A DNA stretch of 64,000 nt from Gelidibacter japonicus. GTDB lineage: Bacteria; Bacteroidota; Bacteroidia; Flavobacteriales; Flavobacteriaceae. The stretch lies in contig NZ_BJKB01000019.1 in assembly GCF_010725055.1 (NCBI RefSeq), forward strand, positions 25,455 through 89,454. Direction: 5' to 3'. Positions 11,166 through 18,622 of this stretch are shown here, in pieces. Position 1 is the first letter of the stretch. Every line of letters begins with the position of its first letter. The notes under the pieces were generated by a model. That model was not told where the DNA came from and did not search any database. It saw only the letters and a list, made by a program, of their open reading frames with translations. Both the position numbers and the translations under genes were made by a program.

Positions 11166-11723
11166 TTAAACTTTTTCAACTTGCATATAACTTAATTCCA
11201 ATGGTGTCTTTCTTCCGAATATTTTCACCATTACTTCAAGCTTACGCTTTTCTTCATTTATTTTTTCAATAGTTCCGTCAAATCCATTAAATGGACCGTC
11301 TATAACTTTTACGGTCTCTCCAATAGTAAACGGAATAGCCGCGTTAGCATCTGCATCTACGGTTAGCTCATCCACTTTACCTAACATCCTATTGACTTCA
11401 GACTGTCTTAAAGGCACAGGATCTCCTCCTTTTACCTCTCCTAAAAACCCAATGACGTTAGTAATGGATTTAATGATATGAGGAATCTCGCCAGTTAAAT
11501 TGGCTTGTATCATTATGTAGCCAGGAAAGTAAACTTTCTCTTTACTTATTTTTTTCCCGTTGCGAATTTGTATGACTTTTTCAGTAGGCACCAAAACTTG
11601 ATCTACATAGTCGCCGAGACCCAAACGGGCAATTTCGTTTTCTATATAGGTTTTGATCTTGTTTTCTTGACCACTAACGGCCCTTACAACATACCACTTT
11701 TTATTTCCACTAGTTTCAGACAT
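11166..11723 (-). CDS. nusG: Transcription termination/antitermination factor NusG
   Basis: 185 residues. An N-terminal NGN domain ([20 protein letters not shown] near residue 10, then [20 protein letters not shown]) binds RNA polymerase. A C-terminal KOW domain (about 130-185, [20 protein letters not shown]) contacts Rho or ribosomal protein S10. The acidic linker between them ([13 protein letters not shown]) is ordinary. The gene sits 14 bp after secE and before rplK, the usual place for housekeeping NusG. The specialised paralogues found near polysaccharide loci sit in other contexts. Confidence 0.97.
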   Translation of the reverse strand: MSETSGNKKWYVVRAVSGQENKIKTYIENEIARLGLGDYVDQVLVPTEKVIQIRNGKKISKEKVYFPGYIMIQANLTGEIPHIIKSITNVIGFLGEVKGGDPVPLRQSEVNRMLGKVDELTVDADANAAIPFTIGETVKVIDGPFNGFDGTIEKINEEKRKLEVMVKIFGRKTPLELSYMQVEKV

Positions 11724-11737
11724 CCTTAATGTGTATT

Positions 11738-11932
11738 TTACTTGATCCAGTCGAAATACGTTTCGATAACCCCACTGAATACTGTATCAACTCCCCAAAT
11801 TGCCAAAGCAAATATTATTGAGAAAACAGCTACTACTATGGTCAAACGCTGAGCTTCAGCCCATGTTGGCCATGTAACATTGTTCTTTAATTCACTAAAT
11901 GATTCTGAAATATAATTTACAAATCCTGCCAT
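11738..11932 (-). CDS. secE: Preprotein translocase subunit SecE
   Basis: 64 residues with one membrane segment (about residues 29-50, RLTIVVAVFSIIFALAIWGV) preceded by the amphipathic, conserved FSELKNNVTWPTWAEAQRL segment. This is the short single-helix SecE of most bacteria. It stabilises SecY in the inner-membrane translocon. It lies between tRNA-Trp and nusG in the same direction, the standard tRNA-Trp, secE, nusG order. Confidence 0.96.
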   Translation of the reverse strand: MAGFVNYISESFSELKNNVTWPTWAEAQRLTIVVAVFSIIFALAIWGVDTVFSGVIETYFDWIK

Positions 11933-12025
11933 TATAGTTGTGTTAATTTTAAAGTGGGAGCGTTCAATTCTATTCTCTGTTAAATTCTATTCGGACCATT
12001 TATATTTCGGTTCCAAAATGCTCTG

Positions 12026-12098
12026 CACGGGTTGCGAGACTCGAACTCACGACACCTGGTTTTGGAGACCAGTGCTCTACCAACTGAGCTAAACCCGT
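12026..12098 (-). tRNA. tRNA-Trp(CCA)
   Basis: The complement folds as a cloverleaf with acceptor ACGGGTT paired to AACCCGT, a D-arm AGCTCAGTTGGTAGAGC, and an anticodon loop CTCCAAA giving CCA. The T-arm contains GTTCGAGTC. The discriminator base is G and CCA is not encoded. It lies between tuf and secE. Confidence 0.97.
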
Positions 12099-12206
12099 AT
12101 TATAAAAAGAAATCCATGTTATCATCCCTTTCTTTTTATTTAATTTCAACAATTAATTCCTCAGTTGTTGAGCTCACGATTTAGGCGTGACAGATTAATA
12201 TAAATC

Positions 12207-12234
12207 AAGGCATCCTGAAAAATCAAGACGCCTT
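12207..12234 (-). terminator. Hairpin downstream of tuf
   Basis: A 12-bp stem with G-U pairs (AAGGC with GCCTT outside, GTCTTGA with TCAGGAT inside) around a T4 loop lies just after the tuf stop. The tail is T-rich but broken, so termination is probably partial, allowing read-through to tRNA-Trp and secE. Confidence 0.55.
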
Positions 12235-12254
12235 AATATATATTTAAGCAATAA

Positions 12255-13442
<1,188 letters not shown>

Positions 13443-13506
13443 GTTTAATTTATTTTAATCTTAATTTATATTAGTGTTCAAAAATTTAATTTTGCTTATT
13501 TAAAAG

Positions 13507-13578
13507 AGCCAATGACGAGAATTGAACTCGTGACCTCTTCCTTACCAAGGAAGCGCTCTACCCCTGAGCTACACCGGC
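13507..13578 (-). tRNA. tRNA-Thr(GGT)
   Basis: The complement gives acceptor GCCGGTG with CATTGGC (two G-U pairs), a D-arm GTAGCTCAGGGGTAGAGC, an anticodon loop TTGGTAA reading GGT, and a T-arm GAGTTCAATTC. CCA is not encoded. It lies 64 bp upstream of tuf. Confidence 0.96.
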
Positions 13579-13825
13579 GTTTGAGTTTGGTGGTTTCAGG
13601 TTCCTGATCTCAAGTTCAAAAAGTTGCAACAAGAAACTTGAAACGTATCCAGAATAGCCAATCATATATTTGATACGACAGATACTACTCTCCTAGAGGG
13701 CTGGTCACGCATTGCATCATGACAACATTTCACTCTTTTAAGCGAGAAATCACGATTTTAAACGCAATAAAACTCGCATTTTAAGCGGACAATCACACTC
13801 TCGGCGTGACGACATCCACTCTTTG
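13579..13825. other. Spacer between tRNA-Thr(GGT) and tRNA-Gly with degenerate short repeats
   Basis: No gene is seen. The left half holds a loose inverted repeat (GTTTCAGGTTC near 13593 and AACTTGAAAC near 13637). The right half, about 13725-13825, is a run of roughly 30-bp degenerate units built on a theme like CACTCTTTTAAGCGAG, CACGATTTTAAACGC, ACTCGCATTTTAAGCG and CACTCTCGGCGTGAC. It will be transcribed as part of the tRNA operon. Confidence 0.5.
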
Positions 13826-13898
13826 AGCGGGAGACCGGGTTCGAACCGGCGACATTCAGCTTGGAAGGCTGACGCTCTACCAACTGAGCTACTCCCGC
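13826..13898 (-). tRNA. tRNA-Gly(TCC)
   Basis: Acceptor GCGGGAG pairs with CTCCCGC. The D-arm is TAGCTCAGTTGGTAGAGC, the anticodon loop CTTCCAA reads TCC, and the T-arm is CCGGTTCGAACCCGG. The discriminator is T and CCA is not encoded. Confidence 0.97.
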
Positions 13899-13995
13899 AA
13901 TTATTCTCGGAAAATCCAAACAGAAAATTCCAAATTCCAATACTCAATGAACGACTCCCAACCTTTAGCTACGATTCATAACCAAACTTGAGACC

Positions 13996-14009
13996 CCTGC
14001 CTTCGCAGG
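13996..14009. repeat. Dispersed palindrome, copy 2
   Basis: CCTGC, CTTC, GCAGG with partly decayed outer arms (CCC on the left, GGAAT on the right). It lies immediately before the 104-bp tandem repeat array. Confidence 0.7.
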
Positions 14010-14017
14010 AATGTTTT

Positions 14018-14309
14018 GTGGATTACCTCCCTTCGGTCGGTGATCCGCAAGGGCGACCCCTTACTAAAACTTTTAAAACGCAGTTTTACAAAAGCGAGCT
14101 TAAAAACTTTATCACATTATTGTGGATTACCTCCCTTCGGTCGGTGATCCGTAAGGGTGACCCCTTACTAAAACTTTTAAAACGCAGTTTTACAAAAGCG
14201 AGCTTAAAAACTTTATCACATTATTGTGGATTACCTCCCTTCGGTCGGTGATCCGTAAGGGTGACCCCTTACTAAAACTTTTAAAACGCAGTTTTACAAA
14301 AGCGAGCTT
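14018..14309. repeat. Three tandem 104-bp repeats inside the tRNA operon
   Basis: Units begin at 14018, 14122 and 14226 with GTGGATTACCTCCCTTCGG. The third is cut short after about 84 bp. Copies 2 and 3 are identical over their shared length. Copy 1 differs by two substitutions, one of which changes an A-T pair to G-U in a hairpin. Each unit has two clear stems on the transcribed strand: GTAAGGG with CCCTTAC (loop GTCA) and TAAAAC with GTTTTA (loop TGC). The 104-bp period is not a multiple of three, so this is not a repeated protein segment. It separates tRNA-Tyr from tRNA-Gly. Confidence 0.95.
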
Positions 14310-14336
14310 TTGACAACTGCTTATTTAAAAGTTTTG

Positions 14337-14418
<82 letters not shown>

Positions 14419-14511
14419 AAACCGATTCGAAATTTCATTTATCAAAAATTAAATTTCAAATCTTAATTTCAATATTTTTATGAACGCTTCCCAAAATCCT
14501 AAAACTTTGAG

Positions 14512-14531
14512 ATTCCTGCCTTCGCAGGAAT
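14512..14531. repeat. Dispersed palindrome, copy 3
   Basis: A perfect copy with arm ATTCCTGC and loop CTTC, between tRNA-Tyr and tRNA-Thr(TGT). Same family as 495-514, in the opposite orientation. Confidence 0.85.
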
Positions 14532-14535
14532 TTGG

Positions 14536-14609
14536 AGCCGATAGAGGGACTCGAACCCACGACCTGCTGATTACAAATCAGCTGCTCTAGCCAGCTGAGC
14601 TACATCGGC
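14536..14609 (-). tRNA. tRNA-Thr(TGT)
   Basis: Acceptor GCCGATG pairs with TATCGGC (one G-U). The D-arm is TAGCTCAGCTGGCTAGAGC, the anticodon loop TTTGTAA reads TGT, and the T-arm is GGGTTCGAGTCCC. CCA is not encoded. It is the first gene of the tRNA-tuf operon. Confidence 0.97.
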
Positions 14610-14637
14610 TTTTTATGAACTTTTCCTTCAATAAAAA

Positions 14638-14659
14638 AGCCCGCTATTTCTAACGGACT
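14638..14659 (-). terminator. Terminator downstream of hpf
   Basis: The minus strand carries a 9-bp stem AGTCCGTTA with TAGCGGGCT (G-U pairs allowed), loop GAAA, then TTTTT. It ends the hpf transcript. Its first arm starts one base after the -7 element of the tRNA-operon promoter. Confidence 0.8.
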
Positions 14660-14660
14660 G

Positions 14661-14689
14661 CAAATGTAGAGATTTATTTTTTTATTCAA
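14661..14689 (-). promoter_or_regulatory. Promoter of the tRNA-tuf operon
   Basis: On the minus strand TTG (14687-14689), an 18-bp spacer and TACATTTG (14661-14668) match the Bacteroidetes consensus TTG, 17-23 bp, TAnnTTTG exactly. Start of transcription would fall within the hpf terminator stem, about 45 bp before tRNA-Thr(TGT). Confidence 0.75.
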
Positions 14690-14711
14690 AACATTTTATG
14701 AGAAATTTTTA

Positions 14712-15014
14712 TCAAATATGTGATCTTAATTTCTCTTTTCGTCTTTTTAACTGTCTTTCGAGAGATGAAACTGCCATGTCTACCCCTTCCTCAAATGTTT
14801 TACATTGTTTTTTAACCACAAAACTATCTCCAGGAACACTGACTCTGGCTTCAAATATTTTGTTTTCTTTATCACTTGTGTTTTCGACTTTGAGATAAAC
14901 ATCTGATTGGATGACTTTATCATAAAACAAATCTAATTTATCCATTCGTTTTTGAATAAAGTCGATCAACTTCTTGTCTGCTGTAAAATTAACTGATTGT
15001 GTGTTTACTTTCAT
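14712..15014 (-). CDS. hpf: Ribosome hibernation-promoting factor, short form (HPF/RaiA family)
   Basis: 100 residues with the N-terminal S30AE fold: MKVNTQSVNFTADKKLIDFI, a central VYLKVENTSDKENKIFEARV and FVVKKQCKTFEEGVDMAVSS, ending in the basic QLKRRKEKLR helix. It lacks the C-terminal dimerisation domain of long HPF, so it is a short form. The family binds the 30S decoding centre and silences ribosomes in stationary phase. It is downstream of the tyrosine recombinase by 68 bp and followed by a terminator. Proximity to rpsU and the tRNA-tuf operon fits a translation-linked neighbourhood. Confidence 0.92.
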   Translation of the reverse strand: MKVNTQSVNFTADKKLIDFIQKRMDKLDLFYDKVIQSDVYLKVENTSDKENKIFEARVSVPGDSFVVKKQCKTFEEGVDMAVSSLERQLKRRKEKLRSHI

Positions 15015-15082
15015 CTGTTCGATTTTTTAAAAAATTAAGAACATGGAGCCAAAAATATCCCATGCTTTCATTTGGTTAGACA

Positions 15083-15994
15083 TTAGTTATGGTTTTTACT
15101 TCTTGGATGCGCATTGGCATACACCTTCTTTAATTCAGCTATACTATTATGAGTATATACTTGGGTTGCCGCTAAGCTTGAATGCCCCAACAACTCCTTA
15201 ACGGCATTTAAATCAGCTCCCTGATTAAGTAAGTGTGTCGCAAATGAATGCCTCAATATATGCGGACTCTTTTTTACTTTACTAGAAGCTAAACTAAAAT
15301 ACTCATTTATAATTCTGTAAACAAGCGTTTCATATATTTTTAACCCTTTTTTAGTTAAAAACACAAAATCCGTGTCTTCAATAGTTTTTAGTTGATTTCT
15401 TATCTGCAAATAATGTTTCGCAGTCATCACCACACTATCAATTAACGGTACAAAACGCTCTTTATTTCTCTTGCCGATAACCTTTAAAGTTTTATTGGCT
15501 AAATCCAAATCCTTTATCTTAATCTGAATGAGTTCTATGCGTCTAATCCCCGTTGCATAAAAAAGTTCTACGATAAGGCGGTTTCTCAACCCCTCAAAGT
15601 CTGTTTCCATTTTCAAAATTCCAATGACTTCTTCCATTTCATTTCTCGAAAATGGAATTTGGATCTTCTTCGTCGTTTTTAACGCTTTGTGCTTGGATAA
15701 TGGATTGGCCTTAATTGTTTCTGTTTTAATCAGAAATTTAAAATAAGAGTTCAGAGATGAGATTTTACGATTGATACTTCTGTTGGAAATTTTTTGTTCT
15801 ACCAAAAAAACAATCCAGTGTCTTATTTGAGAATAATTGACGTCCTGAATAGTGGTAGAGTCATATTCATCCCCAATAAACATTGAAAAACTTTCAAGAT
15901 CACCGAGATAAGCCTTTACGGTCAATATTGAATATTTTTTTTCGCGTAGAAGATATTCCGAAAATGCTAAGAATTGTGAGTCTACTTCAGACAT
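15083..15994 (-). CDS. Tyrosine recombinase, XerC/XerD-like
   Basis: 303 residues from the ATG at 15992-15994 (MSEVDSQFLAFSEYLLREKK). The frame is open further upstream, but that extension runs through the rpsU terminator palindrome, so the inner start is preferred. An N-terminal SAM-like core-binding domain (about 1-95) is followed by the catalytic domain. The catalytic residues are visible as Arg in ATGIRRIELIQ, Lys in VIGKRNKERFVPL, His-x-x-Arg in HILRHSFATH, His in LLGHSSLAATQ and the nucleophile Tyr in VYTHN. A size like Xer and a chromosomal housekeeping context argue for chromosome-dimer resolution rather than a phage integrase. XerC versus XerD is not decided here. Confidence 0.9.
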   Translation of the reverse strand: MSEVDSQFLAFSEYLLREKKYSILTVKAYLGDLESFSMFIGDEYDSTTIQDVNYSQIRHWIVFLVEQKISNRSINRKISSLNSYFKFLIKTETIKANPLSKHKALKTTKKIQIPFSRNEMEEVIGILKMETDFEGLRNRLIVELFYATGIRRIELIQIKIKDLDLANKTLKVIGKRNKERFVPLIDSVVMTAKHYLQIRNQLKTIEDTDFVFLTKKGLKIYETLVYRIINEYFSLASSKVKKSPHILRHSFATHLLNQGADLNAVKELLGHSSLAATQVYTHNSIAELKKVYANAHPRSKNHN

Positions 15995-16039
15995 AAAGAG
16001 CATATTTAGATTTGGCCCATTAAATATAGAACAAAAAAA

Positions 16040-16059
16040 ATTCCTGCGGTTGCAGGAAT
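16040..16059 (-). terminator. rpsU terminator, a member of the dispersed palindrome family
   Basis: Arms ATTCCTGC and GCAGGAAT pair perfectly around GGTT. On the minus strand the stem is followed by TTTTTTTT and lies 27 bp after the rpsU stop, a textbook intrinsic terminator. The arms are the same as those of the dispersed palindrome; only the loop differs. Confidence 0.9.
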
Positions 16060-16085
16060 CTCTTTTATTTAATTTCAAAAAACAG

Positions 16086-16280
16086 TTAAATGCTTTCTTG
16101 ATCTCTTAAATGTTGAATGTATTGCGCTTTTTGAAACGACGCTCTTTTCAAAACTGAAGGCTTGTCAAACTGTTTGCGCGCCTGTAATTGACGCTTCGTT
16201 CCCGTTCTGTCAAATTTTCGTTTGTAACGCTTTAACGCTCTATCTATATTTTCTCCTTCTTTAACTGGTATTATTAACAT
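16086..16280 (-). CDS. rpsU: 30S ribosomal protein bS21
   Basis: 64 residues, basic: MLIIPVKEGENIDRALKRYK then RKFDRTGTKRQLQARKQFDK. bS21 sits by the 3' end of 16S rRNA. In Bacteroidia it helps hide the anti-Shine-Dalgarno sequence, and these bacteria mostly ignore SD motifs. This gene is exceptional in having a strong one: AGAGGAGGTT ends about 8 nt before the ATG. That matches the published model in Flavobacterium in which ribosomes lacking bS21 expose the anti-SD and selectively translate rpsU. The gene has its own promoter at 16319-16348 and its own terminator at 16040-16059, so it is a monocistronic unit. Confidence 0.98.
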   Translation of the reverse strand: MLIIPVKEGENIDRALKRYKRKFDRTGTKRQLQARKQFDKPSVLKRASFQKAQYIQHLRDQESI

Positions 16281-16287
16281 AGTGTCT

Positions 16288-16298
16288 TAACCTCCTCT
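16288..16298 (-). promoter_or_regulatory. Strong Shine-Dalgarno of rpsU
   Basis: The minus strand reads AGAGGAGGTTA about 7-17 nt before the rpsU ATG, with AGGAGGT complementary to the 16S tail. Such an SD stands out in this window, where I see none comparable before the other genes I inspected. It is probably the site of bS21 autoregulation. Confidence 0.85.
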
Positions 16299-16318
16299 CT
16301 TTTAGAATTTTCAGGCTG

Positions 16319-16348
16319 CAAATATAAAAAGTAAAATATAATTCGCAA
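16319..16348 (-). promoter_or_regulatory. rpsU promoter
   Basis: On the minus strand TTG (16346-16348), 19 bp, TATATTTG (16319-16326) is an exact match to the Bacteroidetes consensus with the preferred spacing. It places the start of transcription about 32 bp upstream of the rpsU ATG. Confidence 0.8.
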
Positions 16349-16437
16349 TTAAAATTTTAAAAAATATTTATCACGAAGTTCAAAACACTTTTCTCGCTTA
16401 AGAAACTTTCAACAATAACAGCCTTAAGTCTTCCCAT

Positions 16438-16662
16438 TTATAAGACCAGCAGCAAAATACCCACCAATATGGGGTAGTTATAAATTGATATAATATGGAT
16501 AAAGAAATAATCTCTGATGAAAAACAACATGTCATAGATGCCAAAGTTCTTGATTCGTCTTTCTTTTTGTAGAGAGTTCGTACTGACAAAAAGATCAAAA
16601 GGAAAATAAAATATCAGAATAGCTACTATAATATAATTTGTATGATACCATTGCCATTTTAT
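16438..16662 (-). pseudogene. Open frame without a start codon, membrane-protein-like remnant
   Basis: The 427-bp gap 16281-16707 has no convincing gene apart from the rpsU control sites. One minus-strand frame stays open for 74 codons between two stops and reads like a membrane protein: a hydrophobic stretch YIIVAILIFYFPFDLFV, a basic loop QKERRIKNFGIYDML, then YNYPILVGILLLVL before the stop. It has no ATG near its beginning. It may be the decayed end of an integral membrane gene, or chance in AT-rich DNA. I do not recognise a family. Confidence 0.3.
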
Positions 16663-16707
16663 TTAGTGAATCCTAAATCTCAACAGCAGCACCTGTCCGC
16701 CAATAGT

Positions 16708-18132
16708 TTAATCCTTAAATAAAGAAGACCGCTTGGTTAAATCCTGAATCAACTTTTCATCTTCCTCACTCTCCAGAAGCGTGTTATAATTTCGCCAGAA
16801 GTCCCTATCATAAGGCTTTACCGCGAAAATATCGGGATCCCAAGGTCGACTAAGTGCCATTTCAATTTGCTCTGGATCAAGAATTATTTCCGTGAACAAC
16901 AATTCTTGTACGGTATAATAAAAACGTTCATCGGTATTGGCATCCGGCTCAATCACTTCTCCCGGCTTGGTAGGTTTATAGCCGACATTCACCAGTTTCG
17001 GGGTTTCATAGTACAGATAATTAGGATACATTCTGTCTTGATATTCCCTAAAGGTCATTATTATCTTATGGTTGATCTTCGTATCGAAAAGCGTTTTACT
17101 TCTGCTCTTTTGAGCATCTGAAGCAGCAACTAATTCGTACTCCAATTTTTTAATGGCATAATTATCATAATAAATATATAGCCACCCTTTAGCATGATAG
17201 CCATCATTATAGATACCCTTTGTTTCCAGGTTTATGAACTTATGGCTTTCTGAAATCTCAATCTTATAAATCTTTCTATCATCATCCACCAAAATGGTAT
17301 CTAATCTGAATTGGTGTCTATCCAAAATATCTTCACCAAACAAAGCACGATTGTTATTGACATTTCTTAAGACATTCAATTTGCTTTCAAAAAGATTTTG
17401 AAGGCCATTGATTCTGGTATCATTCCATTTAATGGCTTTGACCAAAGTAGATGTTTTGATTGTATCTCTTCTTAAATTTCTTGCAAGAAGATTGCCTCTA
17501 TTTGATTTTTCCTTAAGATAGGCCGTATAAGTGAGTAGACTATCCACATCACGTAGATCATAACTTTTTCTAACTTGATCAACATTAATTTTTAGATTGG
17601 ATGCCGAAGATGAGCTATAACTAGAATCATAAAGCGTTATTGCACTTTCGATAAGCCATTTAAATTCCCGTCGGTTTCGTTCCTTATGGCGTAAAAAACC
17701 TTTTTGCAGATAAGGCATATCGGGCATATTTACAGACAATCTTTCAAGAGACCTCAGTACGATATCATTGGCCGTTGTCGGCCTATTTTCCGCAATAAGC
17801 ACAATTTCATCCAATGCCGCGATATCCTCTTCCAAATATATTTCCTGAGAATTATCAAACGCGTTCACTGGGGTTTTGAAACTCTTATAACCTATAGATG
17901 AGATCACTAAAGTATCGTTTTCAAATTGAATCGGTACCAACAAAACGAATTTTCCATCGGCATTACTTACGGTTCCGATGGTCGTGTTCTGTACGTAAAT
18001 ACTGGCACTTTCAATAGGCATCAAGGTGCCAAAATCAGAAATTTTATTTTTGACTTCCTTTTGAGAAAAGACAGTAAAGGAATAAAAGCAAATGGATAAG
18101 GTCAGTAGGTATTTGAAATGATTGTTTTTCAT
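16708..18132 (-). CDS. Secreted protein with carboxypeptidase-like regulatory domain
   Basis: 474 residues from the ATG at 18130-18132, chosen because it starts directly with a signal peptide (MKNNHFKYLLTLSICFYSFT, cleavage likely after VFSQ). The frame is open 40 codons further upstream, but that stretch is hydrophobic noise. Residues about 25-110 form a CarboxypepD_reg-like beta-sandwich (IESASIYVQNTTIGTVSNAD, then VISSIGYKSFKTPV). The remaining 350 residues resemble the uncharacterised C-terminal region common to such Bacteroidetes envelope proteins and include the NDIVLRSLERL helix. No TonB-receptor barrel follows. Probably outer-membrane associated or periplasmic; its function is unknown. 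Confidence 0.7.
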   Translation of the reverse strand: MKNNHFKYLLTLSICFYSFTVFSQKEVKNKISDFGTLMPIESASIYVQNTTIGTVSNADGKFVLLVPIQFENDTLVISSIGYKSFKTPVNAFDNSQEIYLEEDIAALDEIVLIAENRPTTANDIVLRSLERLSVNMPDMPYLQKGFLRHKERNRREFKWLIESAITLYDSSYSSSSASNLKINVDQVRKSYDLRDVDSLLTYTAYLKEKSNRGNLLARNLRRDTIKTSTLVKAIKWNDTRINGLQNLFESKLNVLRNVNNNRALFGEDILDRHQFRLDTILVDDDRKIYKIEISESHKFINLETKGIYNDGYHAKGWLYIYYDNYAIKKLEYELVAASDAQKSRSKTLFDTKINHKIIMTFREYQDRMYPNYLYYETPKLVNVGYKPTKPGEVIEPDANTDERFYYTVQELLFTEIILDPEQIEMALSRPWDPDIFAVKPYDRDFWRNYNTLLESEEDEKLIQDLTKRSSLFKD

Positions 18133-18264
18133 GATCAGGATGTAGATTAAGTTATAGATCAGACTTACACTATTTTTATAAATTATTGTTAGAGCCAATT
18201 TGGGTATGACAACTAAAATAACCAACAGTTTTATGATGTTACTGGTTCGCAATCTTTTTATAAA

Positions 18265-18622
18265 GCATCAATTTAGCACAATTGGGGTGAATTTTCGCCA
18301 AAATGATGACCAAAATATTTATGTTGCCGGTTTATAATCCTTCTTGTCAATCACCATTTTGGCGCAATTAGGGTGAATTTTCGCCAAAATGATGATCAAG
18401 ATATTTATGTTGCCGGTTTATAGTCCTTCTTGTCAATCACCATTTTGGCGCAATTGGGGTGAATTTTCGCCAAAATGATGATCAAGATATTTATGTTGCC
18501 GGTTTATAGTCCTTCTTATCAATCACCATTTTGGCGCAATTGGGGTGAATTTTCGCCAAAATGATGATCAAGATATTTATGTTGCCGGTTTATAGTCCTT
18601 CTTATCAATCACCATTTTGGCG
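18265..18622. repeat. 86-bp tandem repeat made from the end of the acyl-CoA dehydrogenase gene
   Basis: Four copies at 86-bp period. The gene-proximal copy carries the real C-terminus and stop (18577-18579). The other three carry the same last codons, A-K-M-V-I-D-K-K-D-Y-K-P-A-T-stop, with stops at 18491, 18405 and 18319. Each unit also contains the inverted repeat CATTTTGGCG / CGCCAAAATG. The farthest copy has the most substitutions. Upstream, 18133-18264 shows nothing I can name. Confidence 0.95.

Noticed and set aside
13750..13947. Minus-strand frames of about 60-65 codons over the tRNA-Gly region
   Set aside because: They read straight through the tRNA-Gly gene and the degenerate repeats; the translated sequence contains the tRNA T-arm and anticodon arm, so it is not a protein.
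13988..14251. A plus-strand frame through the 104-bp repeats, with seemingly repeated peptides
   Set aside because: The period is not a multiple of three, so the similar peptides come from frame shifts between units, and the region is antisense to the transcribed tRNA operon.
14018..14309. A CRISPR array at the tandem repeats
   Set aside because: Units are 104 bp with no variable spacers between short repeats and no cas genes nearby.
16398..16598. A 66-codon minus-strand frame with an ATG in the gap beside rpsU
   Set aside because: Its translation (many Cys, Trp and Leu) shows no domain. An overlapping frame reads more like a membrane protein, so this one is not called.
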